A stretch of DNA of 64,000 bases from Casuarina equisetifolia (lineage: Eukaryota; Streptophyta; Magnoliopsida; Fagales; Casuarinaceae): positions 13,579,583-13,643,582 of the forward strand of contig CM052359.1 in the NCBI GenBank assembly GCA_028551475.1. Reading direction: 5' to 3'. A model generated the notes under the pieces. It saw nothing but the letters and a program-made list of their open reading frames with translations. It ran no database searches and was not told the DNA's origin. The translations under genes were made by a program, and so were the position numbers. Shown here one piece after another: positions 37,550 to 51,200 of the stretch (position 1 is its first letter; every line of letters begins with the position of its first letter).

Positions 37550-40500
37550 TTGTGTGAGTGGGTTCTGTCCCACGTGACTCACTTCCTCCTTCGTCTGCAA
37601 AAGTGCAAAAGCATGTAAAAGAAAGACCTTTAATGAAGATGTCAATTAGTTAATCCGTAGTAGAAATAAACTACAAGTAGACTTAACCACGAGCAAAATG
37701 TTCTCAAACAAAATGAAAATCAATCTCAATGTGTTTAGTATAAGCATGAAAGACAGGGTTGGTCAAGGTAAAGGGCTGACAAGTTATCACACTAGAGTAT
37801 CAAAGGAGGGGGTACTTATGAGAACTCTAAAAGATGAGATTACAACCAAGGAAAATGCAAAAACCTTTAATAGAGCAATAATCATCTGATCACTCGCCCA
37901 ACCAACATTAGAGAAAGACATGGAAAGTAATGGATGGACTACAAGTGAGGAAAAGACCACGATGAGAAGTAGTAGCTAGATAACGAAGAATATACTTAAC
38001 AGCTTACCACTAAGCTATGGTGGGGTGGTGAAGAAACTAACAAGCAGTGTTGATAGCATAAATGATGTTTAATAGATTGATAGTAAGATATTACAAGGCA
38101 CCTATCATTTTGCAGTAAAGGTTGGACTCCTCCAAGGGATCACCACTCTAAAGGGAGAAGGGTTAATTAATGGTATAGGGAGTGAAAAAAATTTTGGTGC
38201 CCTACATCTTGGTGCAGGCCAAAATGTCCTAAGTGAACTTATACTAATGAAGAAGAAGACCATCTGAGGTAAGTTAGACCTCAACACCAAGGAAGTAATG
38301 AAAAGGACTAAGATCCTTTAAAGCAAACTCATTCTATAGGACTCGAAAAAGACGATAGAAGGACACATGTGGCGAACCAGTAAGAATAATATCATCAACA
38401 TAAACATGTAAGACTAGGCTATGATGAAGGGTATGAAGTGTAAATAATAAGGTGTTTGTGGCAAAGATGATGAAGCGCAAGGAGGTGAGAACATGCTAAG
38501 ATGATGATACCAAGCATAGGGAGCTTGCTTAAACCATAGAGAGAGATTAAGGCAATAAACATATGAGTGATGTATAGGATCCATAAAGCTAAGAGATTCT
38601 ACCATGTAGACAACTTTAAAAAATAACCATGAAGAAAGGCATTGGAGACATCAAGTTAACAAATAGGCCAACCTCGAGAGTAAGTAAGAAAGGTAATTGT
38701 GCAAATGGTGATTTGTTTGGCAACTGGCTTGAAAGTCTCAATAAAGTCAATGCTTTCTTATTGGTGAAAGCCCTTAGCAACAAGATGACCTTGTAACGCC
38801 TGAAAGACCCATCAACTCATAACTTAACTTTGTAGACCCACTTGCATCCAATAATGCAAGTGTCAGAAGATAGAGGAACCAAAAACCAAGTTCCATTTGG
38901 ATCAAAGCAGTATTCTCAGTAGCCATGGCTTCCTAACAGTGAGGGTCATGAACAACTTAGGAGAAGTAAGTGGATTCAAAAAAGGTGGGAGCAAAGGTAA
39001 TAAAGGCGAATGTATGGTCATAAGTTAGGGTGTAACATGAGATGGTGCCATCCTAAAGCTAGGCGACAAGGTGAGGGCAAGGGTGAGGGACAAGAGGAAA
39101 GGGAGAAGGGCCAGGGGAGTATGGAAGGGACCTAAAGGACTCGAGACTAGTGAGGGTTAAGAGGAGGGAAAGGAGGGGAGTAAGGATAGGTATAAGGGTA
39201 GGTGAGAGAAGGGCCACACAAAGAGAAAAGGAGGAGGCAAGGTATGGAAGGGAAAAACCACCTTATGAAAAATTGCATTAAAAACAGTAAAGAATTTCTA
39301 TGAAAATGGGCAACATTGATAACCATGATAGTCGAAAGGGTAGCCTAAGAAAACACAAGCACAAAAGCACAAAGCAAGCTTATGAAGGGTGTACAATTAA
39401 AGGTAAGGAAATATTGCACACCAAACACATGAAGATAGGAGACATTAGGAGGGCAATGGAACAGAACCTACCAAGGATAAAGGTTGGCAACCAGTTCATT
39501 AAAAAGATAACCATCTTAAAAGTAAAGTTTCAAAAATAAGTAAGGATTATAGCCTAAGTGAGAAAAGCAAGATTGGTCTTAACAATGTGGTGATGTTTGT
39601 GCTCGACAACACCATTCTCGAAAGGTGAATATGAGTAGGAAAGGTGCTGATGGATGTCATGCTACTAAAGATAGGCATGCAAGGCAAAGAAGAGAAACTC
39701 CAAAGCATCATCACACTAAATAGCCTGAAACCTGTATGGAAGTTGAGTCTTGGCAAATTTGTGAAAGATAGTAAAAATATCAAGAAATTGTAAGCAAATG
39801 GAGAAATGATAAAGCCAAGAGAATCAAGAAAATCATCATTGAAACATAGTATTTAATGTCATTCAAGGACACTATAGGAAATGAACCCCAAATATCAAAG
39901 TGGACCAACTGAAGAGGTGTAGCGGATTGAGACTTATTAGGGGGATGAGACTAGAATGACTCTTGTTAAGAGCACAAGTTGTACAAGGGGAAAGGACAAC
40001 AACACAAAACTAGTATTTATAGACTTCAAAAGACAAACAAGTGCTTCAAAGGAAGGATGACCAAGTCAATGATGCCAAAGTTGAAAAGGACTAAAAGAAT
40101 GACAATGAGAGCATAAGGAGGAGACTCGATAGAGGCCACAATCAAGGGTGTTATGGAGGATGATTTACCCTATGTGACATGAGATAACCTAAAAATGGGA
40201 GGTTGAAAACAAAAAATAATAGTCATTATTGAAAGCAAATTGAGAAACAGATAAAAAGTTCTTAATGACGAAAGGAACAACTAAGACACGAGTAAGTTGA
40301 AAAGAAAGGGTATGCATAATACTTGTATAAGTGATAAGAAGAAACACACCATTTCTTATAATGAGTTGGTGAGGACTAATGTAAGGAGTGGCACTAGATA
40401 AGGCAAAGGTCAAGTCAATGATATGGTGGGAGGCATCAAAATCAGGATGCTAAAAGGCTAGGTCAAGTGAAGAAGAGAGGGGGTGTAGTAGTGGGAGATA

Positions 40501-41960
40501 GGTGGTGGGAAAATGGCGTAGGAGTCTTGGGGATAGTAGGTTGGATAAGGGTAAGAGGGATAATGGGCTTAGGCTAAGGGCAAGGCATAATGGGCTTAAG
40601 GTGGGGTGTAATGGGTATGGGCTAAAGGGGTAGAAGGTTGAAAATGGGGTTAAAATGCTCTTTGCAATTAGCCATATGGTGGCTAGGTTGGTGGTAGAGG
40701 TGATAATAGGGGTGATTACGGTAAGGCCTATGATTAGTGCTACAACTAGGCTAGGATTAGGCTTGTGGGAAAAGGAGAAGCCCATCTCTTGAGTGTTGAC
40801 TAGGGGCCTACAGGCCCTGGCCCAAGCGCAACCCATGATGAATTTGGGCATGCACAAAGGGTGCACTCTAGTAATGCCCAAACTAGCTCGACTTAGAATA
40901 GGTGGACATTGGTCCACCGTGCTAAGTGTAAGGGAACATGGCAAACACAACAATAGACATCATAGTGAAGGTTCAATGATGGTTGTGGTGGCCTTCATGG
41001 ACAAGTAATAAATTATGAAAGGCCTCACGGCTAAAGGGACAACAAATTCGACAATGGAGACTAAGGTGGCCAAATCATTAAATTCCTCACTTAGACTATG
41101 GAAGACTTGTAACCAATACTCATTGTCGAAGAGCTTCTTGATGATGGCACCGAGCTCGTCAAGGAGGTCTTTGACCTAAGAGAGAAACTCTATCACCAAT
41201 TAGGTCCCTTTTGTGATGAATTGGAGCTCCATGCAAATGGTGATAGACCAAGCGAAAGACTACACCATGTAGGTGCACTTCTGAAAGACCAAGCTTCCAC
41301 CAACATTGTCATGTCAATGAGTTAAGTGATGACAACATTGGTGGAAGTCACCATAAGCTAGCTAAGCACCATCTGATCTCAAGTGAGCCATGTAATGAAA
41401 TTAGGATTTAGGTAGGTTAAGCCATTGAGAAGTTTGGTGGTTTTGGGAGGACTAGGTTTGGACCCATCTAGAATTGGAAGCAAATTCCATGAAATGAGGA
41501 AAGGCATGAGTCAAGTGTGTCAAAGAACATAGTTTGAGTTGTCAAAGTGGTCATAGAATGAGGGGGAAAGGACTGCTGGGGAGGGAGAAAAAGGAATCAT
41601 GAGGGTACGGATAGAGGTGGAATTGGGAATTTTTAATTCGATGGCCATAGGGATTGATTAGGAGGTGTTAACTGATGGCTCCATTAATACCATGAAAAAA
41701 GTTGAAGTCAAAAGGATCGCCAAAACCCTAAGGTTGCCAAAAAAAAGAAAGAAATGGAAGAACAACAAAAATGAAACCCTAGTTTGGTTCAAGAGTGAAT
41801 TTTTCTTAATTTAATCAATTCTGTACAAAATTTTTATGTTTAAAGAATTAAACAAAAATCTAGAAAAAGAAACACAAGTAATTACAAATAAATTTGGTAA
41901 GAACTATGGCGAATTGCTAATTCTCGATGGCTAGGGTTTTGTAGGACGAACTGGGTTACG
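37550..41960 (-). mobile_element. Ty1/copia LTR retrotransposon fossil
   Basis: Read on the minus strand, the parts appear in copia order. A gag-like region lies near 41,700-40,950, with a Pro-rich linker near 40,950-40,450. Integrase is near 39,800-39,300 and includes the region around the conserved PxxNGxxERKH-type motif. Reverse transcriptase is near 38,900-38,350, with SLYGLKQAP-like and YVDDIILTG-like segments. An RNase H end lies near 37,700-37,590. Clear LTRs could not be delimited at either end. The element is broken in many places and old. Confidence 0.8.
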
Positions 41961-43624
41961 TCGTGGGTGAGTTTAGGTCGTGGGTCATTTTGCAGATCAT
42001 TGTTAGGTTGAGCCTGCTAACGTGTGGCTAATGTGTCACACACATGTGTTACACATGCCTTAAGGTGAGAAGCAATCTTCTATCCTCATAAGGAGCAATG
42101 CGCAAATTCAAAAGATCTACTTGGTTAAGGTAGTCTCTTTGTCCCTAAAACACCAATATATGCAAGTATTCCTCTATATTCCTTTCTTTGAGGCAAAGTG
42201 GATTTGGTTTTCATGAATATCATTTGGTGTTAAAGAGATTGTAATAATGCTAAAGGAAAGCAAGTGTCCTCTAAAACTAGCAACTCCATAACCACCATTA
42301 AGGATTGTTTGAATCTTTCCCCCATTATTCAAATTATTAGTGGGAAAGTTAAGCATCCGTTAGTTCAAATCATGGATAAAGCATTTCTTGGTTCATTAAA
42401 AGAAGTCCTATTCTACATTATTGACATTTTCATATAAGTATTTAGTTCATTAAAAGAAGTCACATTTTTCGTGAATAAGACCATTCTGTGTGTCTTTGCT
42501 AGCATCTATCATCCCTACCTCATTAAGAAGAACCAAATTTCCTTAAAGAATTCTCCCCGTACTCTAAGGCAGATAAACATTTTCCTAGAAAGAAGGTGGA
42601 AAGAAAACTGCAGATAGGTATTAGGATTATTCCTGCAATAACAAAATGCGTCATTTTGTTCCCACAAGCTCTTCGCCTCATCATTTTCATAGCCATGAAA
42701 CAACCAACCTTGTACAATGACCTCGACATGCAGAAGCTCAAATCCAAAATGTAACAAGTTAATGTACTGATTCTTAAAAACCTAATATAAGATTTTCCCA
42801 CAAAATTGCTTCAAAACTCAGAGTTATAATATTGCAAATTTTGAACCAAAAATTTGTTATATAACAATGTCTCGTAAATTGCATTGACTAAACCTTAGAA
42901 GGGCATATGAAGTTGCATGTAAACTTATATCAAGCAAATGGGCTGCCTTTGTTTCCAAGAAACTTAGTTATGTGCAGCGTGAATGGGACAGAAATGTGCA
43001 ATGCCAAGCAAAGTAGTGAAGAGTGAAGAAAAAAAATTAAAAGCCCCAACAATTTCAAGCTACAAATATCAAGCAAATAGATTGATGAAAACCCAGCTTA
43101 AAAAGCATTATCTCATGAAGAAAACTGGTCATTGAATCAAAAACTCAATCATTAAAAGAGAAAGTGGCGGCACCATTTCTTGTTTACAACATAATCAATC
43201 TGTTCATGAATCTAAAAGATGGGATCGACAGAGTTCAAGAAAAGTATGCTAGATAGTGCATGTCGAGTTCCTTACTCCATCTAAGAATTCTTTCTGATAG
43301 CCATCGTTGAAGTCACTTGAGAATGCATTTGTGTCAGGTGGTTACAGCTCAATATCTTAGTAGTTTTTCTAAAAGGGAAACCAACTGTTTTTGCTTATTA
43401 TTATTTTAATCATCTTCAATACATGTCTCGCGTTCATTACTTTTAAGCATTAATTACTCATCTAACAAAAATCCATACAATTTTAACCTTTTACTTTTCG
43501 TGATGCAATGATATTATCATCATGTCATAATTGTTAATGACAAAAATTCAACCCCTTATTAAAACCATCCTTAATGTTGGGTTTGTAGGTTAAGAAATAA
43601 ATATATGCTTTCTGTTCAAGATTG
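41961..43624. other. Stretch between two copia fossils, nothing recognised
   Basis: AT-rich sequence. A 92-codon minus-strand frame at 42,523-42,801 is hydrophobic but unsupported. No gene or RNA is seen. Confidence 0.45.
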
Positions 43625-46200
43625 TGTTAAAGATTGTTTTCTATCTATGATATATTTTTCCTATATTATAGGATACTAGGGCTTCCACAAATCTATGATA
43701 TATTTTTCCTATATTGTAGGATACTGAGGCTTCCTTGTGCAAGCCTTACTTTTTGTTTATATATAGCCTCTTAGGTTATTATGTTCTCAATATAGCCGCA
43801 TACCAAGAGTTCTTTTCTCTACGACTTTGTCTTCTCTTGTAACTAGTTTTAGTTTTGCTTATCAATAAACAAGCTTTTCTTCCAAATATGTAAGAGTTCA
43901 TCAAATTCTTCATGGTATCAAGAGCTTAACGATTTTGTGGGGTTCGGATTGATTTTTGCTTTTGAAGATGGGATTTCTTAGTGACAAGCTTTCTTGCTCT
44001 TGTCCATTAATTTTATCTCATGTTATTGGTCTTTTGAACAAAAAACAAAAAGAAAGGTGCAACCTTTATTTGGTTTTCTTTATTTTTTGACAAAAAGGTG
44101 CAATCTTTATTTGGTTTTCTCTCTTTGGTGGAAAGAATTGTGCTTTGTTTATCAGTTTTGACTCTGTTGTTCATGCCAAAACCTTGGTATTTTTTCATAT
44201 TCCTTTTACTTCCGTGTTTTGTGACTATTTGATTTGCTATTATAATTCGAATATCTATCGAACAATTATTTTTCTTAGAGAATTTTCTAGCTTTGTGCTT
44301 CTCATAGTTCTTTTATCAAACACTTAGTGTACTTGATTCTATTTGCCATATTTTCCATTGCAAAATGGCATCACTACCTCATGACTATCATGTCATTTAG
44401 GATTTCTGGTAAGCCTAAATGTGAGAATTGTGGACACAAAGGACATCGTAAGAAAAGTTTTTATCATCTTAAAAGGTCTCAATGTGAGCATTGTCAATTT
44501 TTTCAACATAAGAAGAAAAGCTTGTTTATTGATAAGCAAAACCAAAACTAGTTACAAAAGAAGACAAAGTTGTAGAGAAAAGAACTCTTGGTGTGTGGCT
44601 ATATTGAGAACATAATAACCTAAAAGGCTATATATAAACAAAAGGTAAGGCTTATACAAGGAAGCACTAGTGTCCTACAATATAGGAAAAATATATCATA
44701 GATAGAAAATAATCTTCAACACAATCTTCAACACACTCAGCAATGGCTAGATTAACAATATAGTTACCAACAAAATTCTTGTGACATGGAGGATAGCCAT
44801 TAAGCTTATAACAAGCTTTCTTTTTAGGCTCGTTTAATAGTGAAAGGTTATAGTCAGACAGAAAGGATAGATGTCATGAGACTTTCACTCCTATAGTAAA
44901 ATCAATGACAGTTAGAAGTGCACTCTCTATTGCTTCACAACATAAATGGACTATTCGACAAATGGATGTCCATAATGTATTTTTACAGAAAGACTTAGAT
45001 GAGGAAGTATATATGAAACTACCACCTATGAGTCCTTTTGAAAGGGGGTCTAAAGTATGTTGGTTGAGAAAATCTTTATATAGGTTAAAGCAAGCTTCAC
45101 AATAGTGAAATGAAAAGTTTACAGAAGCTTTAATGTCTGCTGGTTATCAATAGTCATTGTATTTCTATTCTCTTTTCACTAAAGGACAAGTTGGTAATAT
45201 TGTTTTAGTGCTTATATATGTGGATGACTTCTTAATCACTGGTGATGATAAACAAGAAATTGAAACTTTGCAAGCTTATTTTCATTCTACATTTCAAATC
45301 AAAGATTTAGGAGAACACAAGTATTTTCTTAGGATTAAGATCCTTCGAGATTCAAATGGCATGCATCTCAGTCAATGTAAGTATATCTTAGAATTAATTT
45401 CTGAATTGAGACTGTTAGTTGTAAAGCCTGTTGGAAATCCCATAGAGACAAATGTCTAATTCACTAACTTGAAATATGCTAGCTATGCAAAATGCCCTAT
45501 GGCACGTCGATCTATTATTGGCTTTTATCTTACACTTGGATATTCAGTAATTTCTTGAAACAGTAAAAAGCAACCAGTTGTGACTCTTTCTTCAATAGAG
45601 GCTGAATATAAGACCATGGCAACCATTACTTGTAAGATTATTTGGGTGGTTGGTTTATTAAAAAATATGAGAATTAATGTTTCACAACCAGTGTTGTTAT
45701 ATTGTGATGATGAGGCAGCACAAAAATTGGCAGAAAACTCAGTTTTTCATTAGAAAACCAAGCACATAGATGTTTCTTGTCATTTTATTTGAAAAAAAAT
45801 ACGTCATGGCTTAATTAGCACAGCACATGTTGGGAATGGTGACCAACCTACAGATGTTCTGACCAAGGCTTTAGGGATAAATCAACATTATCATCTCCTT
45901 AGCAAGCTTGGGGTCTTGGACTTCTTTCGACCCTCAACTTGAAGGGGGTGTTAAAGATTATGTTGAATATTGTTTTCTATCTATGATATAGTTTTCCTAT
46001 ATTGTAGGATACTAGGACTTCTTTGTACAAGCCTTACCTTTTGTTTATAGATAGCCTTTTAGGTTATTATATTTTCAATATAGTCATACACCAAGAGTTC
46101 TTTTCTCCACAACTTTGTCTTCTCTTGTAACTAATTTTGGTTTTGCTTATTAATAAACAAGCTTTTCTTCCAAACATGTAAGAGTTCATCAAATTCTTCA
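43625..46200 (+). mobile_element. Ty1/copia fossil with two direct LTRs and a third inverted LTR inside
   Basis: The 5' LTR (43625-43912) starts TGTTAAAG and ends TTCTTCA; it is followed at once by TGGTATCAAGAGC, a primer site matching initiator Met-tRNA. The 3' LTR (45949-46200) follows a polypurine tract, GAAGGGGG. The 5' copy is longer because a segment of about 45 bp is repeated in it. An inverted LTR copy (about 44512-44721) sits inside. The internal part is short: a zinc-knuckle-like CENCGHKGH stretch near 44,420, reverse transcriptase at 44,905-45,460 with LIYVDDFLITG, and RNase H at 45,540-45,900. No matching target-site duplication was found. By eye the LTRs differ at roughly one base in ten, so it is old; it is broken several times and internally deleted. 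Confidence 0.92.
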
Positions 46201-46289
46201 CTTTCTTATCATCAATTGTTTTTTATGCAATTACAACACGTGAGGGTCTTTATTATTATTATTTTTTAAGTTAGGCCAATGAGGGTTGT

Positions 46290-46370
46290 AGAAAAATTGG
46301 ATGTTAAACTTGAGATCTTTTGGTCTAAGTAGCATAGTCTACCAATTAAGTCACATGCTCGTTTACAACA
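46290..46370 (-). repeat. SINE-like relic, minus strand
   Basis: Minus-strand sequence shows a tRNA-like A box (GACTTAATTGGTAGA) and, about 25 bases on, a B-box-like CAAGTTTAACATCC. This is the arrangement of tRNA-derived SINEs. Ends are not defined. Confidence 0.4.
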
Positions 46371-48074
46371 ATTTCTACTTTTACTAAAAATTAAAAGTTT
46401 AATTTGTGTTGTCAAACAAGTTATTGGAATGATTGTTAGGCTTGCAAGTTGTGTTTATGTATAATTAACTCTAAGTTTTAATATTATATCACAACAAATC
46501 TTAGGTTCAACTTTTGCTGCTTGCAAGTTGAGGTGGGAGGATTGCTAGACTTCAAAAAAAGTTTTGTTTGTACGTACTTAAAATCTAAGTTACGGTATCA
46601 TGTTAATAAAATTCTAATTCATGAGTAACCATCCTCATGAGTACTGTAAAAGTTGCCTTACTAAAAGATGCTTTATGGACCGACGAGACCCCCTAAGATA
46701 CACGTATTAGAATTATCTCGTAAAACTCGTAGGCCAAGGACCTTGTAAGTCCCACGGGCTAGAATGTTACATTAAAACTTGGATTCTACATATAATCATT
46801 AGGCCTAGAGACTATATGTCCATCAGAAGACCGCAACACCAATCTACTTTCATCCACGCAGGTGCATTTGGGCCAAGATCTACTGCTTAGTTTATCACGT
46901 GCAAAGCCCAAGATCTTGAGGGAAAAATATTTCCAAGTTCTGTTTTGAAAGTAAAATAAAACTCTTTTCAGCTATATTATTCTTCTACAAAAATCTTATC
47001 ATAGTCAATGGTATTCATGGAAACGAAGAAAACAATTAAATATAAGACAAAAAAAATTTCATTTAGGTGAAGAATAATGAATTTATTATCTAACTAATAT
47101 ATTATCTTTCCAGATATGATTGGTAATTTTTTATTAAGAAAGAAATATTTAAATAATTATTTATCCGTGCAGATACGTTACAGTTTTCTTGCATTGACAC
47201 TTAAATTGTTGCTTGTCGATATTCCTTTTATTTAATTCCTTGGTCTTACTCTTAATTCCAACTATATCTTCCAAAGTAAAATCATTAATTTAAATTAATT
47301 AAATTAATTATTTTATAATAATTTAGTATATTCATTGAAAATTTTGTTTATTTTACTATAATATAATATAATCTTCTTATTAATAATGTATATGAAATTC
47401 AAGACTTACAAGCTTATCCATACCACAAGGACACAGGTTGTGCCATATTTTGTAGTTACTATGCATGTTTCAGCTTGCAGTCACTTGTTTGGCCCTCCAT
47501 CTTTGTCATGATTTCACACGTCCCTTTCTCATACCACTCCACCTAAACACACGAAGAACAGAATTTTATATTTAATTGAATGACTTTTTTTTTTGTCTTA
47601 ATCATAATTAATTCAAGCGTGTCTAATCCAAACCGTCCAAAATGGAGGCCATCAATGCAACCCTTTCTCTTCTTAAACCATATTAAGGCTAAAAAAAATC
47701 CACAAAGTTCTATCCTAATGATAAGAATTATTTTTAACTTCGTAGATAGGGATATTCATATGTTATGTTACATTTATTGAGAAGAAAATTTCATTTTCAC
47801 TAATTTATTTAGAGTGTAATAGGTTAGATTAAGAGAAAAAATGAAATAGTTTCAAGTTTCATACTAAACAATTATAAGATATTTAGTGATTTATAAAGAA
47901 TTGAATCATTATAAAAAACATTTTTCACTTTTGGAGTGAAACCTACAACATATATTATCGGTATATTGATATTTCACATTGAGTAATTATACATACGTAT
48001 GATATATATTGAGTTTTGATTTTGTTTGAAAGAAGAAGATGAAAGGGTAAAAACGGTAAAAAAAGCATTGTACT
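46371..48074. other. Intergenic stretch upstream of the NECAP-like gene
   Basis: AT-rich, no gene seen. The last few hundred bases should contain the NECAP promoter. Confidence 0.5.
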
Positions 48075-48128
48075 TTGCCTGCCTGTTCATTGCAGTTGAC
48101 CTTTCAAGCAGTCTCTTCCAACCCACGT

Positions 48129-48153
48129 CTCTCTCTCTCTCTCTCTCTCTTCT
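48129..48153. repeat. (CT)n microsatellite in the NECAP leader
   Basis: A CT run about 95 bases upstream of the NECAP start codon, within the likely 5' UTR. CT-rich leaders are common in plant genes. Confidence 0.9.
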
Positions 48154-48245
48154 CTTTGTGCTCCACTCGGATTGATCCTTCGTTCGCACATTCGCCTAAG
48201 GAACCAACAGGTTCGTCTCTGCAGAGAAAGCCCACAAAGAAAACC

Positions 48246-51200
48246 ATGTCTTTCAACCAGCCGCGGCCGGAGGAGGACGACGAGGAGGCCCTGGAGCAGA
48301 CCCTCCTCGTGGTCCGCGAGGTATCGGTATATAAAATCCCGCCTCGGCCCACCTCCGGCGGGTACAAGTGCGGTGAGTGGCTCCAGTCCGATAAGATCTG
48401 GTCCGGTCGCCTCCGGGTTGTTTCATGCAAAGCCCGGTGCGAGATCCGGCTAGAGGACCCGGCCTCCGGGGACCTCTTCGCGGCCTGCTTTGTGCACCCG
48501 GGTCAGCCGCGGGAGACCTCTGTGGAGACCGTGCTCGACTCATCGCGATACTTCGTGCTCAAGATCGAGGACGGCCGGGGGAAGCACGCCTTCGTGGGGC
48601 TTGGCTTCGCGGAGCGCAATGAGGCATTCGACTTCAACGTCGCGCTTTCCGACCACGAGAAGTACGTGAGAAGGGAGCACGAGAAGAGGGAGGCTGGCCG
48701 TGGGGAGGCCGATGATCGAGATACCCAAATTGATATTCATCCCGCGGTGAATCATAGACTGAAGGTATGATCTGTTTGTTTTTCTTGGGGATCAATTCTG
48801 CGATTTTACTTTTTTTTTTTTCTGGTGGAAAATACGTGATTCAATGCGGTGGGTGATGTTTGTTAATCTGAAATATTGTGCTTGGAGTTGGAGAAAGTGC
48901 GATTTAGTGCACTGGGTCTTGCGTGTCTTTGTGGAGTTCCCCGTGTTGGACTGGCCAATGTATGATTCAGTGTAATGGGTGATCTTCAAGTGTTGGGGAA
49001 TCATATATTTTGGATGGATGAATGCGTTAGCACTATATTCGGCATCGTGAGGAGCGTAGGTTTTTTTATATTTTGCAACATTATATATATTGGAGAAGGA
49101 GATTCTGAACGATATAAGATTGCACTCATGAGGGTTGTGCAGAGATTCTGAGTTCGATTTTGGTTTCGTGGATGTTTGTCTTCACAATCATTTTGCAACA
49201 TTGTAAATATTGGAGTAGGAGATCCTGAATGACATATGATTATACTCAAGTGGGTTGTGCAGAGATTCTGAGTTAGATTTTAGTTCATGTATGTTTGTCT
49301 TCTCGTTGTGATAATAACTCTTTTCAGTGCATACTTGCTGCATTTTATTAGTATACGACACATTCTATGGTCATCATAACTTTGAGGCTGGATTTTATTT
49401 TTATTTTTTTCAACCTGATATTATGCTCCCTTATACTGTCTTAAATTGTGTCATTGGCTCTCTTTTTAAAGGCATTGGATTTACTATGTTTTATACTATA
49501 GGAAGGTGAGACGATTCGGATAAATGTGAAGCACAAACCATCAAGTGGAACGGGTATGCTTTCAGCTGCTGGTCTGACGGGGGCCCCTTCTACAACTGGA
49601 AAACCGAAGGCTTTAAGCCTTGCCCCGCCACCCAGTGGGGCAGGAAAAATCAGGTCTCCACTGCCTCCTCCTCCCAACGATCCTGTGGCTGCTCGGATGA
49701 CATCTTCCAGTCATTCTAGTGTTGGTCTCAAGGGGCCGAAGGAAAATGTGAGGCATTCTAGTGATCCGTTGTCAGACCTTTCTCCGCTTGAGGTTCATCT
49801 CTGATCCTTCATCCCTTGTCACCATCATTTTCTTACACATGGTTTTATTTCACATGTTATGAAAAGTTAAAACTCAATATGTTTGTCATAACCATCCTGA
49901 GTTGTAACATCTGTATGTTTAATTTTGCATTCATCTCTTTAATTAAGCAGAATCACATGCTATCTGTTCCCCAACACATCAGTTGGGGAATCTTGGTTTC
50001 AGAAAGAAGGCACCGTGCTTTTCTTTTTAACTGGTCATATTTATTCTCTGGTAGGGATTAGTAGGAGATTTGCCCATGTGCCTAATAGTAAATGATTTCG
50101 GTTACACATAATAGTGATTTCAGCTGTTCCCAATCCCCAAAAAACAAACATTTTGGTTTGACCTTAGCATACTACGTGAAAAACAATTAGCCATTTTAGA
50201 TTTCCTTTCATTTTTAACATGGAACCCACATCGATCTCTTTGATCAGAAGAATTTATTGTGGCTTTTGATGGCACTCAGGCAGATGGTGTTAGAAATGAT
50301 TGATTGGAGCTCGTTCAGAACTTCTGAAATTCATTGTTGCTTAGTGATTTTATCATATAATTATAAAATGGCATATAGTAATGGATGTTCTTTGTGTGTC
50401 GGACAAGCATGACTTCATCACATATAGAGGGCACATCTGGTATATTGTTCGATATCATTATTGGTTTTGATATCCTTTTGTTAGTGGAACTTCACACGAG
50501 GGTCAACATTAACATTTTCATTCTTGGTCAGAAATTTACTACTGAAGTGTTTAGGGAAGTAGTCTATCCCGACATATTTTCTTGATATCATGTTTTGTAA
50601 ATCTAACCGTGCCAAGTTAAGTAAGGCGATGGAGTAGTTTGTCTTGGAAGCAACAATTCTTCGACGTATCATTATATGGCCAAATTCATTTGCTGTGACA
50701 ACATAGTAAGCCCAACTAATTGAAATCCGTTGCTTACATGCATTTAAGTCCTCAACTCCCTGTGCTTACATACTTATGGCAACCATACGGGTTTCAAATT
50801 CAAATCTGAAAGCTTTATTCTATCAGAATTAGTATCTATCTGCTTTAATGAACTTCTGTACATGCTTACTTATGTTCATGTGGTAGCATGCTTCTTCCCT
50901 CTTACAAGCATTACAGTTCCCATCATATATCGCCCCTGGTTATGCCTATTCCTGTTAATAAGGCAGCTTCGTATCTTAGACATTATGATTCTGTAAGAGA
51001 TTATGCATTTGTGGTTGTTATATGATCACTAGTTTCCTAATGTTCTCTAACTTTATTGGAATTACCCCCCTTTTGAAAACTAGTATCAAGTTAATCCCGA
51101 GTTTACATTCCTGGTAATTTTGGTCTGTTTATATATGTGTGAACAATATGTTTACAGCACATTTCTTGATGGGATTTGCAGAGAAATCTTCCTTCGGCAA

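Noticed and set aside
42523-42801. 92-codon hydrophobic minus-strand frame
   Set aside because: Overlaps another frame, lies between two retroelement fossils and has no family resemblance.
48075-48245. Upstream in-frame ATG of the NECAP gene
   Set aside because: It would add 57 residues, partly encoded by a CT microsatellite; family members start at the later ATG.
48253-48543. GC-rich minus-strand frame rich in Pro and Arg
   Set aside because: Antisense of NECAP exon 1; the sense strand has clear NECAP motifs and splice sites.
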